Notes: generated by a model not told the origin, from the sequence alone. Shown: positions 36,820-48,233, counted from the first letter of the stretch. The stretch is DNA of 64,000 bases from Sulfoacidibacillus thermotolerans (GCF_003144315.1 NZ_MPDK01000010.1:31732-95731), one strand, 5' to 3'. Program-made: numbers and translations.

Positions 36820-38103
36820 TTAGCGCATTCCAATATCCTCTCGATAATGTTTACCAGGGAAGGAAATGCTCTGGACGCGATGATACGCTCGTTCGCGCGC
36901 AATAGTCAGTGTCTCTCCGCGCGCAATCACATTTAAGACGCGTCCCCCATCTGTAACTAAAGCCAAAGAAGCAGCATCACGACGAGTGCCTGCGTGTAAA
37001 GTATACACAATTTCACTTTCTTCGCCAGCATCAAGTCCTGTAATGATCTCTCCTTTACGCGGCGCATCTGGGTATCCAGCCGCCGTAAGCACAACACAAA
37101 CTACCGCATCTTTAGCAAACTGCACTTCCATTTGACTGATGCGATTCTCTACAACCGCCTCAAACACTGCAAGCAAATCCGTTGTTAGCAATTCTAACGC
37201 CACTTGTGTCTCAGGATCGCCAAAGCGAACATTAAATTCGATTAAATACGGTTGTCCTTCAACCATCATCAGCCCAGCGAATAAGACACCCTGAAAACGA
37301 ATTCCTTCTTTGCGACACTGTGCTAAAATCGGATCGAAAATCGCGGTACGAATGCGCTCTTGTTCCTTTTCCCCTATAAAAGGAACTGGAGTATACGTCC
37401 CCATCCCCCCGGTATTGGGTCCCTGATCAGAAGCATATAATTGTTTATGATCCTCAATCGCTGGCATAAGAACATATCCAGACTCATCGACAAAAGCCAT
37501 CACAGACACTTCGCGGCCCACAAGAAACTGTTCAATGACAACCGTTTCGCCTGCACTCGCAAATGTACGTTCTTCCATCAGCGCATGTAAAGCTTGCTCT
37601 GCCTCAGCACTTGACTGCGCAATGACGACACCCTTCCCCGCAGCCAGTCCATCAGCTTTCACCACAATCGGCCCACTTTGTTTTCGAACATACTCACGAG
37701 CACGGACAGGATCTTCAAAAATCTGATACTGTGGTGAAGGAATCCCTGCTCTTTGCGCCAACTCACGCGCAAATGATTTGCTTGCTTCTAATTGAGCTGC
37801 TTTTTTTTCAGGACCAAAGATACGCAGCCCTACAGCCATAAAACGATCGACAATCCCTGCAGCAAGAGGAGCTTCCGGTCCTACGACTGTCAAATCAATC
37901 TGTTGCGCTTGGGCAAAGGACACGAGTCCATCGATATCTAACACATCGATGGACACACAAGTCGCCCACTGCTCCATTCCTGGATTTCCTGGTGCCGCAA
38001 ATAGTTTAAGCAGGCCACTTGTCCCACTTTTTTTTGCGTCAAACGCGAGTTTGCGGATGATCGCATGCTCCCGCGCACCACTGCCAATCACGAGAATCTT
38101 CAC
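36820..38103 (-). CDS. purD: Phosphoribosylamine-glycine ligase
   Basis: GAR synthetase, purine step 2; ATP-grasp enzyme of 427 residues. N-terminal KILVIGSGAREHA, the glycine-rich ATP loop VVKADGLAAGKGV, and GGMGTYTPVP with FNVRFGDPETQ are present. The start is GTG at 38103 after GGGGGGAAAG; the frame extends 5 codons to a TTG inside the ribosome site. Last gene of the pur operon. Confidence 0.97.
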   Translation of the reverse strand: MKILVIGSGAREHAIIRKLAFDAKKSGTSGLLKLFAAPGNPGMEQWATCVSIDVLDIDGLVSFAQAQQIDLTVVGPEAPLAAGIVDRFMAVGLRIFGPEKKAAQLEASKSFARELAQRAGIPSPQYQIFEDPVRAREYVRKQSGPIVVKADGLAAGKGVVIAQSSAEAEQALHALMEERTFASAGETVVIEQFLVGREVSVMAFVDESGYVLMPAIEDHKQLYASDQGPNTGGMGTYTPVPFIGEKEQERIRTAIFDPILAQCRKEGIRFQGVLFAGLMMVEGQPYLIEFNVRFGDPETQVALELLTTDLLAVFEAVVENRISQMEVQFAKDAVVCVVLTAAGYPDAPRKGEIITGLDAGEESEIVYTLHAGTRRDAASLALVTDGGRVLNVIARGETLTIARERAYHRVQSISFPGKHYREDIGMR

Positions 38104-38132
38104 TCGCTTTCCCCCCAAAAATCCGCCGCTTC

Positions 38133-39674
38133 CTAATGGCGAAAATGTCTTACCCCAGTAAACACCATCGCGATCCCATGCTCATCGGCCACATCAATCG
38201 ACAGTTGATCCTTGATCGAACCACCTGGCTGAATCACCGCTTGAATCCCCGCTTTTGCCGCTACCTCGAGCGTATCGGGCATTGGGAAGAAAGCATCTGA
38301 CGCCAATACACTCCCTTTGGCTCGTTCCCCTGCTTGTTCAATCGCAATTTTCGCCGCACCCACGCGATTCATCTGCCCAGCCCCAATACCAATCGATTGA
38401 TGTGCATGGGTTAACACAATCGCATTGCTTTTCACATGCTTTACAATTTTCCAGGCAAATAATAATTCATCAAGTTCTGCTTTCGAAGGCGCTCTTTTCG
38501 TGACAACCGTTAAATCATCAGGTTGCACTGTGCGCCAATCAGACTCTTGAATCAGTAATCCGCCGCGTACACTACGCAGTACAAGTGACGGTACAGCAGA
38601 TGTTAGATGCCCAAACTCCCCCAATTCTAGCACACGCACATTTTTCTTTTTCGCTAAGACAGCTAACGCATCTTCCGTAAAAGCAGGCGCCATGACAATC
38701 TCGAGAAATAGCTCCGTCAAATGCTTTGCAACCGCTGCGTCAACCACGCGATTGAATGCGACAATCCCACCAAATATGGATACTGGATCCGCTTCATATG
38801 CACGAGTAAACGCCTCTAGCGCATCGCGGCCCGTCCCCACCCCACAAGGGTTCATATGCTTTACTGCAACTACCGTCGGATCGGTGAACTCAAGTAAGAG
38901 ATCGAGAGCGGCGTTTGCATCCTGGATATTGTTATACGATAACTCTTTTCCTTGCTTTTGCACCGCAGTTTGCAAAGAAGGATAGACTTTTTGCGCAGAC
39001 GTATAAAAGGCCGCTTTTTGGTGAGGATTCTCCCCATAACGCAAATCCATCGCCTTTTCATAGGTAAGTGAGAGCGATTGTGGGAAACTTTCCCCCGCTT
39101 GTTGCGTTAAATAATCAGCAATTTTTGCATCATACGCCGCTGTGTGCCGAAACACTTTCGCCGCCAGTGCAAAACGTTCCTCGCGCACAATCGCCTCTCC
39201 TTTGGCTACGCGTTCTCCTACCCATGCGTAATCACTAGGGTCGACCAAAACGACGACATGCGGGTAATTCTTCGCTGCTGCACGAAGCATGCTAGGTCCA
39301 CCAATATCGATATTTTCAATTGCCTCTTCTAAAGTAGCGTCAGCTTTCGCTATTGTTTCCGAAAAAGGATATAGATTTACAATTACATAATCAATCATTT
39401 CTATACCATGCTGCTTTGCTGCTTGCATATGCATTACATTGTCACGCAACGCCAACAATCCACCATGAATGAGCGGATGTAGCGTTTTGACGCGCCCATC
39501 CATCATTTCTGGAAACCCAGTCACCTCGGAAACTTCTCGAACGGGAATTCCCGCCTGTGCGATGACACGAAATGTACCACCAGTAGAAACAAGTTCAACG
39601 CCTGCAGCCTGAAGCTTTTGCGCGAGTTCCACAATCCCCGTTTTATCCGAAACACTAATTAATGCCCTTGCCAT
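38133..39674 (-). CDS. purH: Bifunctional AICAR transformylase / IMP cyclohydrolase
   Basis: Final two steps of IMP synthesis, 513 residues. The N-terminal MGS-like cyclohydrolase domain starts with ALISVSDKTGIVE. The transformylase domain holds LRYGENPHQKAAFY and the catalytic KHMNPCG. ATG at 39674 preceded by AAAGGGAG overlaps the purN end by 20 bp. Ends with the conserved MVFTGVRHFRH. Confidence 0.97.
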   Translation of the reverse strand: MARALISVSDKTGIVELAQKLQAAGVELVSTGGTFRVIAQAGIPVREVSEVTGFPEMMDGRVKTLHPLIHGGLLALRDNVMHMQAAKQHGIEMIDYVIVNLYPFSETIAKADATLEEAIENIDIGGPSMLRAAAKNYPHVVVLVDPSDYAWVGERVAKGEAIVREERFALAAKVFRHTAAYDAKIADYLTQQAGESFPQSLSLTYEKAMDLRYGENPHQKAAFYTSAQKVYPSLQTAVQKQGKELSYNNIQDANAALDLLLEFTDPTVVAVKHMNPCGVGTGRDALEAFTRAYEADPVSIFGGIVAFNRVVDAAVAKHLTELFLEIVMAPAFTEDALAVLAKKKNVRVLELGEFGHLTSAVPSLVLRSVRGGLLIQESDWRTVQPDDLTVVTKRAPSKAELDELLFAWKIVKHVKSNAIVLTHAHQSIGIGAGQMNRVGAAKIAIEQAGERAKGSVLASDAFFPMPDTLEVAAKAGIQAVIQPGGSIKDQLSIDVADEHGIAMVFTGVRHFRH

Positions 39675-40260
39675 GACATCCAATCTCCCTTTCACACCAC
39701 TGTTTTACAACGCGCGGCAACAACTCATGCTCTGCGCGGTGAACTCGCGCCAGCACGTCTTCCACTGCGTCTGTCTCAAAGATAGGAACACGCACTTGTT
39801 CTAGAATCGGTCCGGCATCTAACTGTGCATCAACATAGTGCACAGTAACGCCAGTCTCTGAAACTTTAGCCGCTAGCGCCTGCTCAACTGCATTGAGTCC
39901 TTTAAATGCAGGCAACAGCGAAGGATGCAAATTGATCATTCGTTGTTCATAAGCCTCAATCAGCGTAATCCCTATAAGTTTCATATAGCCAGCAAGCACA
40001 ACAAACCCAATCTGCTCCTGTTGTAATTTGTTAAGCACCATCTGCTCCCACTGCGCCTTACCCTGCAGTTCCTGATGCGTATGCGCAAAACAAGGGATCC
40101 CGACGTGAGTTGCATACGCCACTGCTCCACACGTCGGTTTATCACTAATTAACAACGCGATATGACCACAACCGAGTTCCCCTGCGCGTTCTGCCTCTAC
40201 AAGACGGCGAAAATTCGACCCTTGACCCGAAGCAAAAACTGCAATATTAACACGTTTCAT
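39655..40260 (-). CDS. purN: Phosphoribosylglycinamide formyltransferase
   Basis: Formyl-folate-dependent GAR transformylase, purine step 3; 201 residues. IAVFASGQGSNF at the N-terminus is the phosphate-binding loop. MINLHPSLLPAFKG contains the catalytic Asn and His, and HYVDAQLDAGPIL the catalytic Asp. ATG overlaps the purM stop (ATGA) and purH overlaps its end, so the three are tightly coupled. Confidence 0.97.
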   Translation of the reverse strand: MKRVNIAVFASGQGSNFRRLVEAERAGELGCGHIALLISDKPTCGAVAYATHVGIPCFAHTHQELQGKAQWEQMVLNKLQQEQIGFVVLAGYMKLIGITLIEAYEQRMINLHPSLLPAFKGLNAVEQALAAKVSETGVTVHYVDAQLDAGPILEQVRVPIFETDAVEDVLARVHRAEHELLPRVVKQWCEREIGCHGKGIN

Positions 40261-41300
40261 CGCAATCCCTCAGAAGACAAAAGTGTAACTCCTGCTCGGC
40301 CCTCTTCCACATACCCAATCTCATATGCATCTTCCCCGAGCGCACGCAAAGCACTTACAACTGATGCAGCGTCTTTTTCAGCAACAATGAGCACATAACC
40401 GATCCCCATATTCCATGTGCGATAAAGCGTCTGTTGATCAATCTCTTGCAATGTCTGAAACCACGAAAAAATTGGTGGAACAGGCCATCTGCCAAGTTCT
40501 ATCACACATCCCACACCTTCTGGTAAAGCGCGCGGGATATTTTCTAGCAGTCCGCCCCCAGTGATATGCGCCATTGCATGCACAGAATGCGTTTGCAATA
40601 ATTGTAAGATTGGCTTCACATAGATTTTTGTCGGCGTCAGCAAAATCTCCCCAAGGCTGTGCGTACCATCGCCAAATGGCTCTTCATAAGCATGGCCATG
40701 CTCTTTTACAAGCTTTCGGATGAGAGAATACCCATTGGCGTGTGGACCTGATGAAGCAAGCCCGATCACACGATCTCCAGACTGCACCGCACGGCCGTCG
40801 ATCATGCGCGCACGCTCAACGACCCCTACAGCAAAACCGGCAATGTCATATTCTCCCTCAGAGTACATTCCAGGCATTTCTGCCGTCTCTCCGCCGATGA
40901 GCGCCGCACCCGCAGATACACATCCATCCGCAATGCCCTTGACCACTTGTTCAGCAACCTTTGGTTGCAATTTTCCCGTAGCAAAATAATCTAAGAAAAA
41001 AAGGGGTTGAGCGCCAGTGGTTAAGATGTCATTGACACACATCGCAACCGCGTCAATCCCTATCGTGTCATGACGCTGCAGCGAAAACGCCAATTTCAGC
41101 TTCGTCCCTACACCATCCGTCCCAGAAACCAATACAGGCTCACGGTATTGGTCACTTGGGAATAGGAACCCACCACCAAATGACCCGATACTCCCCAAAA
41201 CTTCTTTGCGCAACGTCCGTTTAACGTGTGGTTTGATCCGCTCAACCGTCTCATTGCCGGCGTCAATATCCACACCTGCTGCCCGATACAAATCCGTCAT
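40257..41300 (-). CDS. purM: Phosphoribosylformylglycinamidine cyclo-ligase
   Basis: AIR synthetase, purine step 5; 347 residues. PurM/HypE superfamily features: GGFLFPSDQY, the motif SGTDGVGTKLKLAF, and AMCVNDILTTGAQPLFFLDY for ATP/phosphate binding. Later motifs are SGPHANGYSL and ITGGGLLENIPR. ATG preceded by GAGGTAGGA. It lies 6 bp after purF and overlaps purN by 4 bp. Confidence 0.97.
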   Translation of the reverse strand: MTDLYRAAGVDIDAGNETVERIKPHVKRTLRKEVLGSIGSFGGGFLFPSDQYREPVLVSGTDGVGTKLKLAFSLQRHDTIGIDAVAMCVNDILTTGAQPLFFLDYFATGKLQPKVAEQVVKGIADGCVSAGAALIGGETAEMPGMYSEGEYDIAGFAVGVVERARMIDGRAVQSGDRVIGLASSGPHANGYSLIRKLVKEHGHAYEEPFGDGTHSLGEILLTPTKIYVKPILQLLQTHSVHAMAHITGGGLLENIPRALPEGVGCVIELGRWPVPPIFSWFQTLQEIDQQTLYRTWNMGIGYVLIVAEKDAASVVSALRALGEDAYEIGYVEEGRAGVTLLSSEGLR

Positions 41301-41306
41301 GCGATC

Positions 41307-42746
41307 CTACCTCTCCACCGGATGTTTACTCCGCTCTTCGAGCACCGTCTTTGTTGTTGGGAAAATTTCCGTCGGATACCTGCCCGTGAAACACGCATTA
41401 CAAAAACCGTGCGGTTCATTCGCTGTAACGCCAAATGCCTGAAGCATCGTCGCTTCCTCCATATAGGCCAAGCTGTCTGCACCTATGAATGATTGAATCT
41501 CCGCAATCGACTTTTTCGCAGCGATCAATTCCTCACGTGCAGACGTGTCAATGCCATAGAAACATGAATGACGCACAGGCGGCGACGAGATGCGCACATG
41601 CACCTCCGTAGCCCCTGCCTCGCGCAATAAACTCACAAGGCGCGCGCTCGTCGTGCCACGAACTAAAGAATCATCGACCATTACGACACGTTTGCCAGCG
41701 ACAATTTTTTTCACTGCACTCAGTTTTAGACGCACCCCTAAACTGCGCAATTCCTGTGAGGGCTGAATAAACGTGCGGCCACTGTACTTATTTTTGATCA
41801 GTCCAATTTCATAGGGCAAATGCGCTTCCTCTGCAAAGCCAATTGCCGCTGAAATGCTGGAATCTGGGACCCCAATCACCACATCCGCTTCAACTGGCGC
41901 TTCACGCGCCAACAAACGTCCAAGTTGCTTTCGCACCATGTGCACGTTGAATCCATCAATATCACTGTCAGGACGAGCAAAATAGATATATTCGAACGTA
42001 CATAGCGCCTTGTGCGCAGTTTCCGAAAAACGGTGTGTCTGCAACCCATTGTGATCGATAATAAGCATTTCCCCAGGCTCGATGTCACGAACAAAGGTGG
42101 CGCCAATCGTATCAAATGCACACGTTTCAGAGGCCACCACATAAGCCCCATCCAATTGTCCAAGCGCCATTGGCCGCAATCCATGAGGGTCACGCATAGC
42201 AATCAATTCATGGTCAGTCAGAATGACAAACGCATAAGCGCCTTTTAACATAGACATACTTTCACGTACATTTTCTGGGATCGTTTTATAAATTCCGCGC
42301 GCAATCAGATGTGCGACGACTTCCGTATCACTCGTAGACTGAAAAATGCTCCCTTGATGCTCTAAAATATCGCGGATATGCCGCGCATTCACGAGATTGC
42401 CGTTATGCGCTAACGCGAGATTGCCTTGTCGAAAATCAAACACCAACGGTTGTGCATTGCGGATTGAACTCTCTCCTGTCGTAGAGTAGCGAACATGCCC
42501 TACAGCTGCAAATCCACGCAAGCTCTGCAACCGATCATTCGCAAAAACCTCGGTGACAAGCCCCATGCCGCGATGGCTGTGCATCGTTTGTCCATCAATC
42601 ACTGCGATGCCAGCACTCTCTTGTCCCCTATGCTGCAGTGCGTACAATCCATAGTACGCAAGCTGCGCGGCTTGCTCATGTCCCCAAATCCCAAAGACCC
42701 CACACTCTTCATGCATTTTATCCAATACATCTAATGCTTCATCCAT
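41307..42746 (-). CDS. purF: Amidophosphoribosyltransferase
   Basis: Committed purine step, PRPP + glutamine to phosphoribosylamine; 479 residues. It is made with a 14-residue propeptide; processing would expose the N-terminal nucleophile Cys15 ([12 protein letters not shown]). The PRPP loop is [15 protein letters not shown]-terminal cysteines in [11 protein letters not shown] match the iron-sulfur type of Bacillus PurF. ATG at 42746 with GAGGAG upstream overlaps the purL end by 16 bp. Confidence 0.96.
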   Translation of the reverse strand: MDEALDVLDKMHEECGVFGIWGHEQAAQLAYYGLYALQHRGQESAGIAVIDGQTMHSHRGMGLVTEVFANDRLQSLRGFAAVGHVRYSTTGESSIRNAQPLVFDFRQGNLALAHNGNLVNARHIRDILEHQGSIFQSTSDTEVVAHLIARGIYKTIPENVRESMSMLKGAYAFVILTDHELIAMRDPHGLRPMALGQLDGAYVVASETCAFDTIGATFVRDIEPGEMLIIDHNGLQTHRFSETAHKALCTFEYIYFARPDSDIDGFNVHMVRKQLGRLLAREAPVEADVVIGVPDSSISAAIGFAEEAHLPYEIGLIKNKYSGRTFIQPSQELRSLGVRLKLSAVKKIVAGKRVVMVDDSLVRGTTSARLVSLLREAGATEVHVRISSPPVRHSCFYGIDTSAREELIAAKKSIAEIQSFIGADSLAYMEEATMLQAFGVTANEPHGFCNACFTGRYPTEIFPTTKTVLEERSKHPVER

Positions 42747-45040
42747 GATGCAATCGCTCCTCGCCAAGCTGCTTGCAGTTGCCAAATGTCAGCGTGCACA
42801 TAGAGTTGACGATCGACAGACACACGTAAAAACGGCGTCGACGCTACTACTCCAACGCGCGTTAGCGCGACTTGATGTTCATTTGCCAAGCGCGAAAGCG
42901 CACCAGCACTTTCTGGTTTGGCAGTAATCACAACTAAACTGACCCCTTCACCAAAAAATAAAGACAAAAGCTCGTCGCTCTCTATCGCGCGCCCCTCACG
43001 CTGCACAGCAAAATCAAATTGCACTTCTGCACCTCGTCCGCCTGTAATCGCCGACTCCGCAAAAGTGACGAGCAATCCACCATCAGACACATCGTGCGCA
43101 GACTGCAACAGCCCCTGTTGCGCACAAGCAAGTAAATATTGCTGCAATCGCACTTCCTGTTCTAAATCAAACGTCGGTAAGCGGTATTTTAAACTCGCGT
43201 CTGGCTGACGCAATGCGAGGTACTCTGATCCGCCAACTCCAGCCAAAAGCGCATGTGATAAAGCACCAACTACGTAAATTTCATCACCAGGCATCTTCCA
43301 CTCTGAGGTGACGATCCGTTCCCGATCTTCAATCAATCCTACCATGCCAATGACAGGAGTCGGATAAATATCCACACCGTTTGATTCGTTATACAAAGAT
43401 ACATTTCCGCTAATTACAGGGGTTTGCAGAGCTTCACAGGCAGTCGCTAACCCATCAACGGAACGTTCAAATTGATAAAACACCTCTGGTTTCTCTGGAT
43501 TCCCGTAATTCAGACAGTCAGTTACCGCAAGAGGCCTCGCACCACTACACACTAGATTGCGTGCAGCCTCAGCAACTGCCCGCAAGCCGCCTTCATAAGG
43601 ATCGAGATATACTTGCCGCCCATTGCCGTCTGTCACAAGAGCGATCGCCTTTTTCGTCCCAGGAATCCCCACAACCGCCGCATCAGATCCGGGACGCACA
43701 AAAGTCTCTGTCCGCACCATGGAATCGTATTGATCATACACCCATTGTTTGCTTGCAATCGTTGGGCGTGCAAGTAACTCTGCCAGTTCAGCGACAAAGT
43801 CACTCGGCTGTGCAAGCACTGGAGCATCCTCGCGCAATTCGTCTAAATAGGCGGGACGCAAAGCCAGGCGATCTAACAAAGGCGCCTCATCAACGAGTGC
43901 CGAGACGGGAATTTCAGCCGCAACCACGCCTCCTTCGAGCACGCGCAACATTCCGTCATCCGTAACTCGACCGATGACTGTCGCTTGCAAATCCCACTTT
44001 TCGAAAATTTTCTTTGCTACTTCTTCTGCACCTTGACGCATCACAACAAGCATGCGTTCCTGTGATTCAGACAACATGATCTCATATGGATTCATCCCTG
44101 TTTCACGACATGGAACAAGCGCCACATCTAGTGTTAAACCACTGCCCGCACGACTGGCCATCTCTGCCGACGATGAAGTTAGGCCAGCAGCCCCCATGTC
44201 TTGAATCCCTACAACTTGTCCTGTAGCAATCAATTCAAGACAAGCTTCAAGCAGTAGTTTCTCCATAAAAGGATCCCCTACTTGCACAGCTGAACGCTCT
44301 TTTGCATGGGGATCTTCAGCAGACGCAAAAGTCGCACCGTGGATACCATCACGCCCTGTGCGTGCACCAACGATCAACACAGGATTTCCTACTCCACTCG
44401 CACTGCCCGTAGCAATCTGATCGTGAGTCATGATTCCGACACACATTGCGTTGACTAACGGATTCTGTTGATAGCGATTGTCAAAAACAACTTCGCCCCC
44501 TACTGTTGGGATGCCAATACAGTTGCCATAACCACCGATACCAGCGACAGATTCAGCAAATAAATAGCGTGTATGTGCATGATCCAGTTCACCAAATCGC
44601 AGACTGTTCAAAAGCGCGATCGGTCTAGCACCCATTGTAAAAACGTCGCGTATAATACCGCCAACCCCAGTTGCCGCTCCTTGATACGGTTCAATTGCTG
44701 TTGGATGATTGTGACTCTCAATCTTAAAAGCCACAGCAAGCCCATCCCCGATATCGACAATGCCTGCATTTTCTCCCGGCCCTTGCAACACTTGGGGGCC
44801 TTGAGTGGGGAAGCGGCGTAGAACCTTCCGTGAACTCTTATAACTGCAATGTTCAGACCACATAACACTAAAAATACCTGTCTCTACATAATTCGGTTCG
44901 CGCGCAAGGAGTTCGACGGCGCGTGCGTACTCTGCATCCGTGAGGCCAAATGTGCGATAAATTTTTTGCTCCCGAACCATTTCTGGCGATGGAAGCGCAG
45001 TTGTCAATGCCTCGTTTTCATTAAGACTGGATTGCCGCAT
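42731..45040 (-). CDS. purL: Phosphoribosylformylglycinamidine synthase, large subunit
   Basis: FGAM synthase catalytic subunit, purine step 4; 769 residues, the small PurL type that works with separate PurS and Pur[13 protein letters not shown] and [13 protein letters not shown] carry catalytic residues, followed by [21 protein letters not shown] at 45040 preceded by GGAGGGAG, inside the end of purQ by 20 bp. The frame extends 18 codons upstream without need. Confidence 0.96.
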   Translation of the reverse strand: MRQSSLNENEALTTALPSPEMVREQKIYRTFGLTDAEYARAVELLAREPNYVETGIFSVMWSEHCSYKSSRKVLRRFPTQGPQVLQGPGENAGIVDIGDGLAVAFKIESHNHPTAIEPYQGAATGVGGIIRDVFTMGARPIALLNSLRFGELDHAHTRYLFAESVAGIGGYGNCIGIPTVGGEVVFDNRYQQNPLVNAMCVGIMTHDQIATGSASGVGNPVLIVGARTGRDGIHGATFASAEDPHAKERSAVQVGDPFMEKLLLEACLELIATGQVVGIQDMGAAGLTSSSAEMASRAGSGLTLDVALVPCRETGMNPYEIMLSESQERMLVVMRQGAEEVAKKIFEKWDLQATVIGRVTDDGMLRVLEGGVVAAEIPVSALVDEAPLLDRLALRPAYLDELREDAPVLAQPSDFVAELAELLARPTIASKQWVYDQYDSMVRTETFVRPGSDAAVVGIPGTKKAIALVTDGNGRQVYLDPYEGGLRAVAEAARNLVCSGARPLAVTDCLNYGNPEKPEVFYQFERSVDGLATACEALQTPVISGNVSLYNESNGVDIYPTPVIGMVGLIEDRERIVTSEWKMPGDEIYVVGALSHALLAGVGGSEYLALRQPDASLKYRLPTFDLEQEVRLQQYLLACAQQGLLQSAHDVSDGGLLVTFAESAITGGRGAEVQFDFAVQREGRAIESDELLSLFFGEGVSLVVITAKPESAGALSRLANEHQVALTRVGVVASTPFLRVSVDRQLYVHADIWQLQAAWRGAIASWMKH

Positions 45041-45713
45041 GCGTCTCCCTCCAAACCTGCAAAATCGACGTAAAGACCTTTGTTCCATCTTCACTGCCTA
45101 GACGACTGTGAATCGCGCGCTCCGGATGCGGCATCATTCCAAGAACATTCCCACGCTCATTGACAATTCCAGCAATATCGTCTATCGAGCCGTTTGGATT
45201 ACACCCTTGTGCATAGCGAAATACAATCTGTCCATTCGTCTGCAATCGTCTTAGTGTTTGTTCATCTGCATAGTAATTCCCCTCGCCATGTGCGATCGGA
45301 ATTACAATCCGCTCCCCTTCTTGATAGTGGCGAGTAAATGCAGTAGCAGCATTCGCAACCACCAATTCAGTCAGCTCACAGCGAAATTGCAAAGACTCAT
45401 TGCGCCGCAAAGCGCCAGGTAGCAGACCCGCTTCTGTTAATACCTGAAACCCATTGCAGATGCCTAAGACAAATCTTCCATCTGCTGCCGCCCGCTCCAC
45501 TTCTTTCATCACTGCTGCGAAACGCGCGATCGCCCCGGCGCGCAAATAGTCCCCATAAGAAAATCCGCCTGGAACGACAATGAAATCATACTGTGAAAGA
45601 TCTGTCGCGGTATGCCATACCAAATCTACTGGCTGTGCAATCGTCGCTTCAATCGCTTTGACCGCATCGAAATCACAGTTGCTGCCCGGGAATTGGATCA
45701 CTGCACACTTCAT
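45021..45713 (-). CDS. purQ: Phosphoribosylformylglycinamidine synthase, glutaminase subunit
   Basis: Class I amidotransferase that supplies ammonia to PurL; about 230 residues. [13 protein letters not shown] at the N-terminus, the nucleophile in [10 protein letters not shown], and the His-Glu pair in MPHPERA are all present. Start at ATG 45713; another ATG at 45719 overlaps the purS stop (ATGA-type), so either is possible. Confidence 0.96.
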   Translation of the reverse strand: MKCAVIQFPGSNCDFDAVKAIEATIAQPVDLVWHTATDLSQYDFIVVPGGFSYGDYLRAGAIARFAAVMKEVERAAADGRFVLGICNGFQVLTEAGLLPGALRRNESLQFRCELTELVVANAATAFTRHYQEGERIVIPIAHGEGNYYADEQTLRRLQTNGQIVFRYAQGCNPNGSIDDIAGIVNERGNVLGMMPHPERAIHSRLGSEDGTKVFTSILQVWRETHAAIQS

Positions 45714-45715
45714 GA

Positions 45716-45967
45716 TCACGCCTCCACCAATTCATACGTATATTTTTCTATTACTGGATTAGTCAATAACTGATCGCACATCCCGCGCACAAGCTGATGT
45801 GCTTCCTGCTCTGATCCTGCCGACAAAGTGACTTCCATATATTTTCCGATCCGCACATCACTCACCGTGTCATAACGCAGCGCATGCAGTGCATGACTGA
45901 CAGCCGCCCCCTGTGGATCGAGAACGCTTTCTTTAAGAGTAACGTAGATTTTAGCCAAGACGTCCAC
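45716..45967 (-). CDS. purS: Phosphoribosylformylglycinamidine synthase, PurS subunit
   Basis: Small subunit that joins PurQ and PurL; 83 residues. The start is GTG at 45967, preceded by GGAGGG with 7-nt spacing, giving an N-terminus [15 protein letters not shown] identical in style to known PurS. A longer open frame to 46132 runs inside purC and is rejected. Pattern [10 protein letters not shown] is conserved. Lies 50 bp after purC. Confidence 0.95.
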   Translation of the reverse strand: MDVLAKIYVTLKESVLDPQGAAVSHALHALRYDTVSDVRIGKYMEVTLSAGSEQEAHQLVRGMCDQLLTNPVIEKYTYELVEA

Positions 45968-46017
45968 TAGATTTCCCTCCATCCAAACTGGCAAGCAATC
46001 TACATCGCCTGCTTTCC

Positions 46018-46725
46018 TTACTCTTCTATGCGTCGCAAAATTTCCTGATATGCTTCTTCTACACGCCCCAAATCGCGGCGAAATCGATCCTTGTCCAATT
46101 TTTCTTTCGTCTTGGCATCCCAAAAACGACACGTATCCGGAGAAATTTCATCCGCCACAAGAATCTCACCCGCTTGCGTGACACCAAATTCTAATTTGAA
46201 ATCGACCAACAACAAACCTTTTTCAAGTAGTCTCCGACGCAAAATCGCGTTGACTTGCAACGCAGTCGCTTCAAGCAAGTCCAGTTGCTCGCGCGTCGCT
46301 ATCGCAAGCGCAAGTGCGTGAGAACGATTGATCAACGGATCTCCTAATTCATCATTTTTTAAATAAAACTCAACCACCGGCCGAGATAATTCTGTACCTT
46401 CTGCCATCCCAAGACGCGTAGCAAGTGTACCTGCAACTACATTGCGTGTAACAACTTCGACTGGAATAATCCGAACGCGTTTAACGAGCATTTCTCTATC
46501 TGAAAGCGTATCTAGATAGTGGGTTGCGATACCTTCCGCTTCTATCCAGTGAAAAAAGTTCGTGCTAATCCGATTGTTATACACGCCTTTTTGTTCAATC
46601 GACCCTTTCTTTTGGCCATTAAACGCTGTTGCATCATCCTTAAATTCGACAACATACGCATCTTCCCGCTCACTTTCATAGACGCGCTTTGCCTTGCCCT
46701 CATACATCATCCGGCCCTTTTGCAC
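46018..46725 (-). CDS. purC: SAICAR synthetase
   Basis: Ligates aspartate to CAIR, purine step 7; 235 residues. MYEGKAKRVYES at the N-terminus, VEVVTRNVVAGT, and LVDFKLEFGV plus ADEISPDTCRFWD near the end are the family motifs. GTG at 46725 with GGAGGG at 7-nt spacing is the best start; ATG at 46740 overlaps that ribosome site. Follows purB closely. Confidence 0.96.
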   Translation of the reverse strand: MQKGRMMYEGKAKRVYESEREDAYVVEFKDDATAFNGQKKGSIEQKGVYNNRISTNFFHWIEAEGIATHYLDTLSDREMLVKRVRIIPVEVVTRNVVAGTLATRLGMAEGTELSRPVVEFYLKNDELGDPLINRSHALALAIATREQLDLLEATALQVNAILRRRLLEKGLLLVDFKLEFGVTQAGEILVADEISPDTCRFWDAKTKEKLDKDRFRRDLGRVEEAYQEILRRIEE

Positions 46726-46772
46726 TACAGTTCCCTCCATCTCTCTCGCTCTCTTGCCTAGCTTGTTTTTTC

Positions 46773-48080
46773 TCACTCTGCTGACGACTCAATGCCAAGA
46801 CGCCGCAGAATCATCTCTACATGTTGCAAATGGTGGGTATAATCAAAACATGCATCAAGCTCTGCTTTTGTCAGATGTTGCTGTACAAGCGGCACTTGCT
46901 CGATCAACTCACGAAATGGCCTCTGCTCTTCCCACGCTTGCATCGCCATTGCCTGTACCGCATCATATGCTTCTTCACGGGCAACTCCGTGTTCTACAAG
47001 CGCTAATAATACTCGTTGAGAGTAGATGAGCCCGAATGTGCGATTCATATTGCGCTTCATGTTTTCCGGGAAGACCGTCAAATGAGTGAGGATATGATTC
47101 ATTTTATGCAACAAATAATGGAGCAAAATTGTGCTATCAGGGAGGATAACCCGTTCAACGGAAGAGTGTGAAATGTCGCGTTCATGCCAAAGTGGAACAT
47201 TTTCATAGGCTGCGACCATATTGCCGCGCAGTACGCGCGCAAGTCCAGAGATCTGTTCACAAGTCACGGGATTTCGCTTGTGTGGCATTGCCGAAGAGCC
47301 TTTTTGCCCAGCATAAAACGGCTCCTCGACTTCGCGAATTTCAGTTTTTTGTAATCCGCGAATCTCCGTCGCAATTTTGTCAAGCGTCGTGCCAATGAGA
47401 GCTATTGTCGCCATGTATTCTGCATGGCGATCCCGCTGTAAAGTTTGTGTTGAGATCGGCGCTGGCTTTAGTCCAAGGCGCTCACACACGATCTCTTCCA
47501 CGCGCGGATCAATATTTGCATAAGTCCCTACCGCACCAGATAATTTTCCGTATTGAACCGTCTCGCTGGCATGCATAAAACGATCCAGATTGCGAACCAT
47601 TTCCGCATAATACAAAGCTAACTTGAGCCCAAATGTCGTAGGTTCTGCATGAACACCATGCGTGCGCCCCATCATCACAGTGTTGCGGTAGCGCCAAGCT
47701 TGCTTGCGCAATGTTTCGCTCAATTCCTGAATTTTTACGCGCAATAGCGCATTTGCTTGCTTCAATTGTACACCAAGCGCTGTGTCCACTACGTCCGTAC
47801 TTGTCAAACCGTAGTGTACCCACTTGCGTTCTTTGCCAAGCGTTTCAGATACTGCACGTGTAAACGCCACAACATCGTGGCGGGTTTCTTTTTCGATTTC
47901 AAGGGCGCGTTCCACGTCGACTCTGGCATTTTGGCGGATGAGTTGTACATCTTCTTTCGGAATGACGCCCAGTTCCGCCCAAGCCTCACAAGCAGCAATT
48001 TCAACTTCAAGCCACGTCTTATAACGGTTTTCAAGTGTCCAAATCGCAGCCATTTCTGGGAGCGAATAACGTTCGATCAA
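46773..48080 (-). CDS. purB: Adenylosuccinate lyase
   Basis: Acts twice in purine synthesis (SAICAR and adenylosuccinate cleavage); 435 residues. The superfamily signature [12 protein letters not shown] holds the catalytic serine, and [13 protein letters not shown] supplies the histidine. TTG start preceded by GAGGG. It is the first gene of the pur operon here; purE and purK, which usually precede it in Bacillus, are absent. Confidence 0.97.
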   Translation of the reverse strand: MIERYSLPEMAAIWTLENRYKTWLEVEIAACEAWAELGVIPKEDVQLIRQNARVDVERALEIEKETRHDVVAFTRAVSETLGKERKWVHYGLTSTDVVDTALGVQLKQANALLRVKIQELSETLRKQAWRYRNTVMMGRTHGVHAEPTTFGLKLALYYAEMVRNLDRFMHASETVQYGKLSGAVGTYANIDPRVEEIVCERLGLKPAPISTQTLQRDRHAEYMATIALIGTTLDKIATEIRGLQKTEIREVEEPFYAGQKGSSAMPHKRNPVTCEQISGLARVLRGNMVAAYENVPLWHERDISHSSVERVILPDSTILLHYLLHKMNHILTHLTVFPENMKRNMNRTFGLIYSQRVLLALVEHGVAREEAYDAVQAMAMQAWEEQRPFRELIEQVPLVQQHLTKAELDACFDYTHHLQHVEMILRRLGIESSAE

Positions 48081-48157
48081 GGCAATCCCTCGTTCCTGCC
48101 CGCAGACGCACGGGCGAAGTTCGTGTTATGCTTTACTTATGGTTTTCTTACATGTTT

Positions 48158-48186
48158 AGTCTATCAACTTCGCGCACGAGGGTCAA
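48158..48186 (-). promoter_or_regulatory. Sigma-A-like promoter of the pur operon
   Basis: On the minus strand TTGACC (48181-48186) and TAGACT (48158-48163) are separated by 17 bp. The leader to purB would be about 70 nt, too short for the guanine riboswitch that precedes pur genes in Bacillus subtilis. Confidence 0.65.
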
Positions 48187-48189
48187 CGA

Positions 48190-48233
48190 AAATACGAACA
48201 TTTATTTTTAAAAAACCTATATCGTTCGTATTT
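48190..48233. promoter_or_regulatory. Paired, inverted PurBoxes (PurR operator)
   Basis: AAATACGAACATT (48190-48202, plus) and AAATACGAACGAT (48221-48233, minus) form an inverted pair separated by 18 bp. Both share the CGAA core of the PurR consensus AWWWCCGAACWWT. They sit immediately upstream of the pur -35 element and also upstream of the divergent plus-strand genes at 48289 onward. Confidence 0.8.

Noticed and set aside
45968..46132. Longer purS frame
   Set aside because: It runs inside purC; the GTG at 45967 has a perfect ribosome site and gives the normal PurS length.
48081..48180. Guanine riboswitch upstream of purB
   Set aside because: The leader after the predicted promoter is about 70 nt and shows no purine-aptamer motifs.
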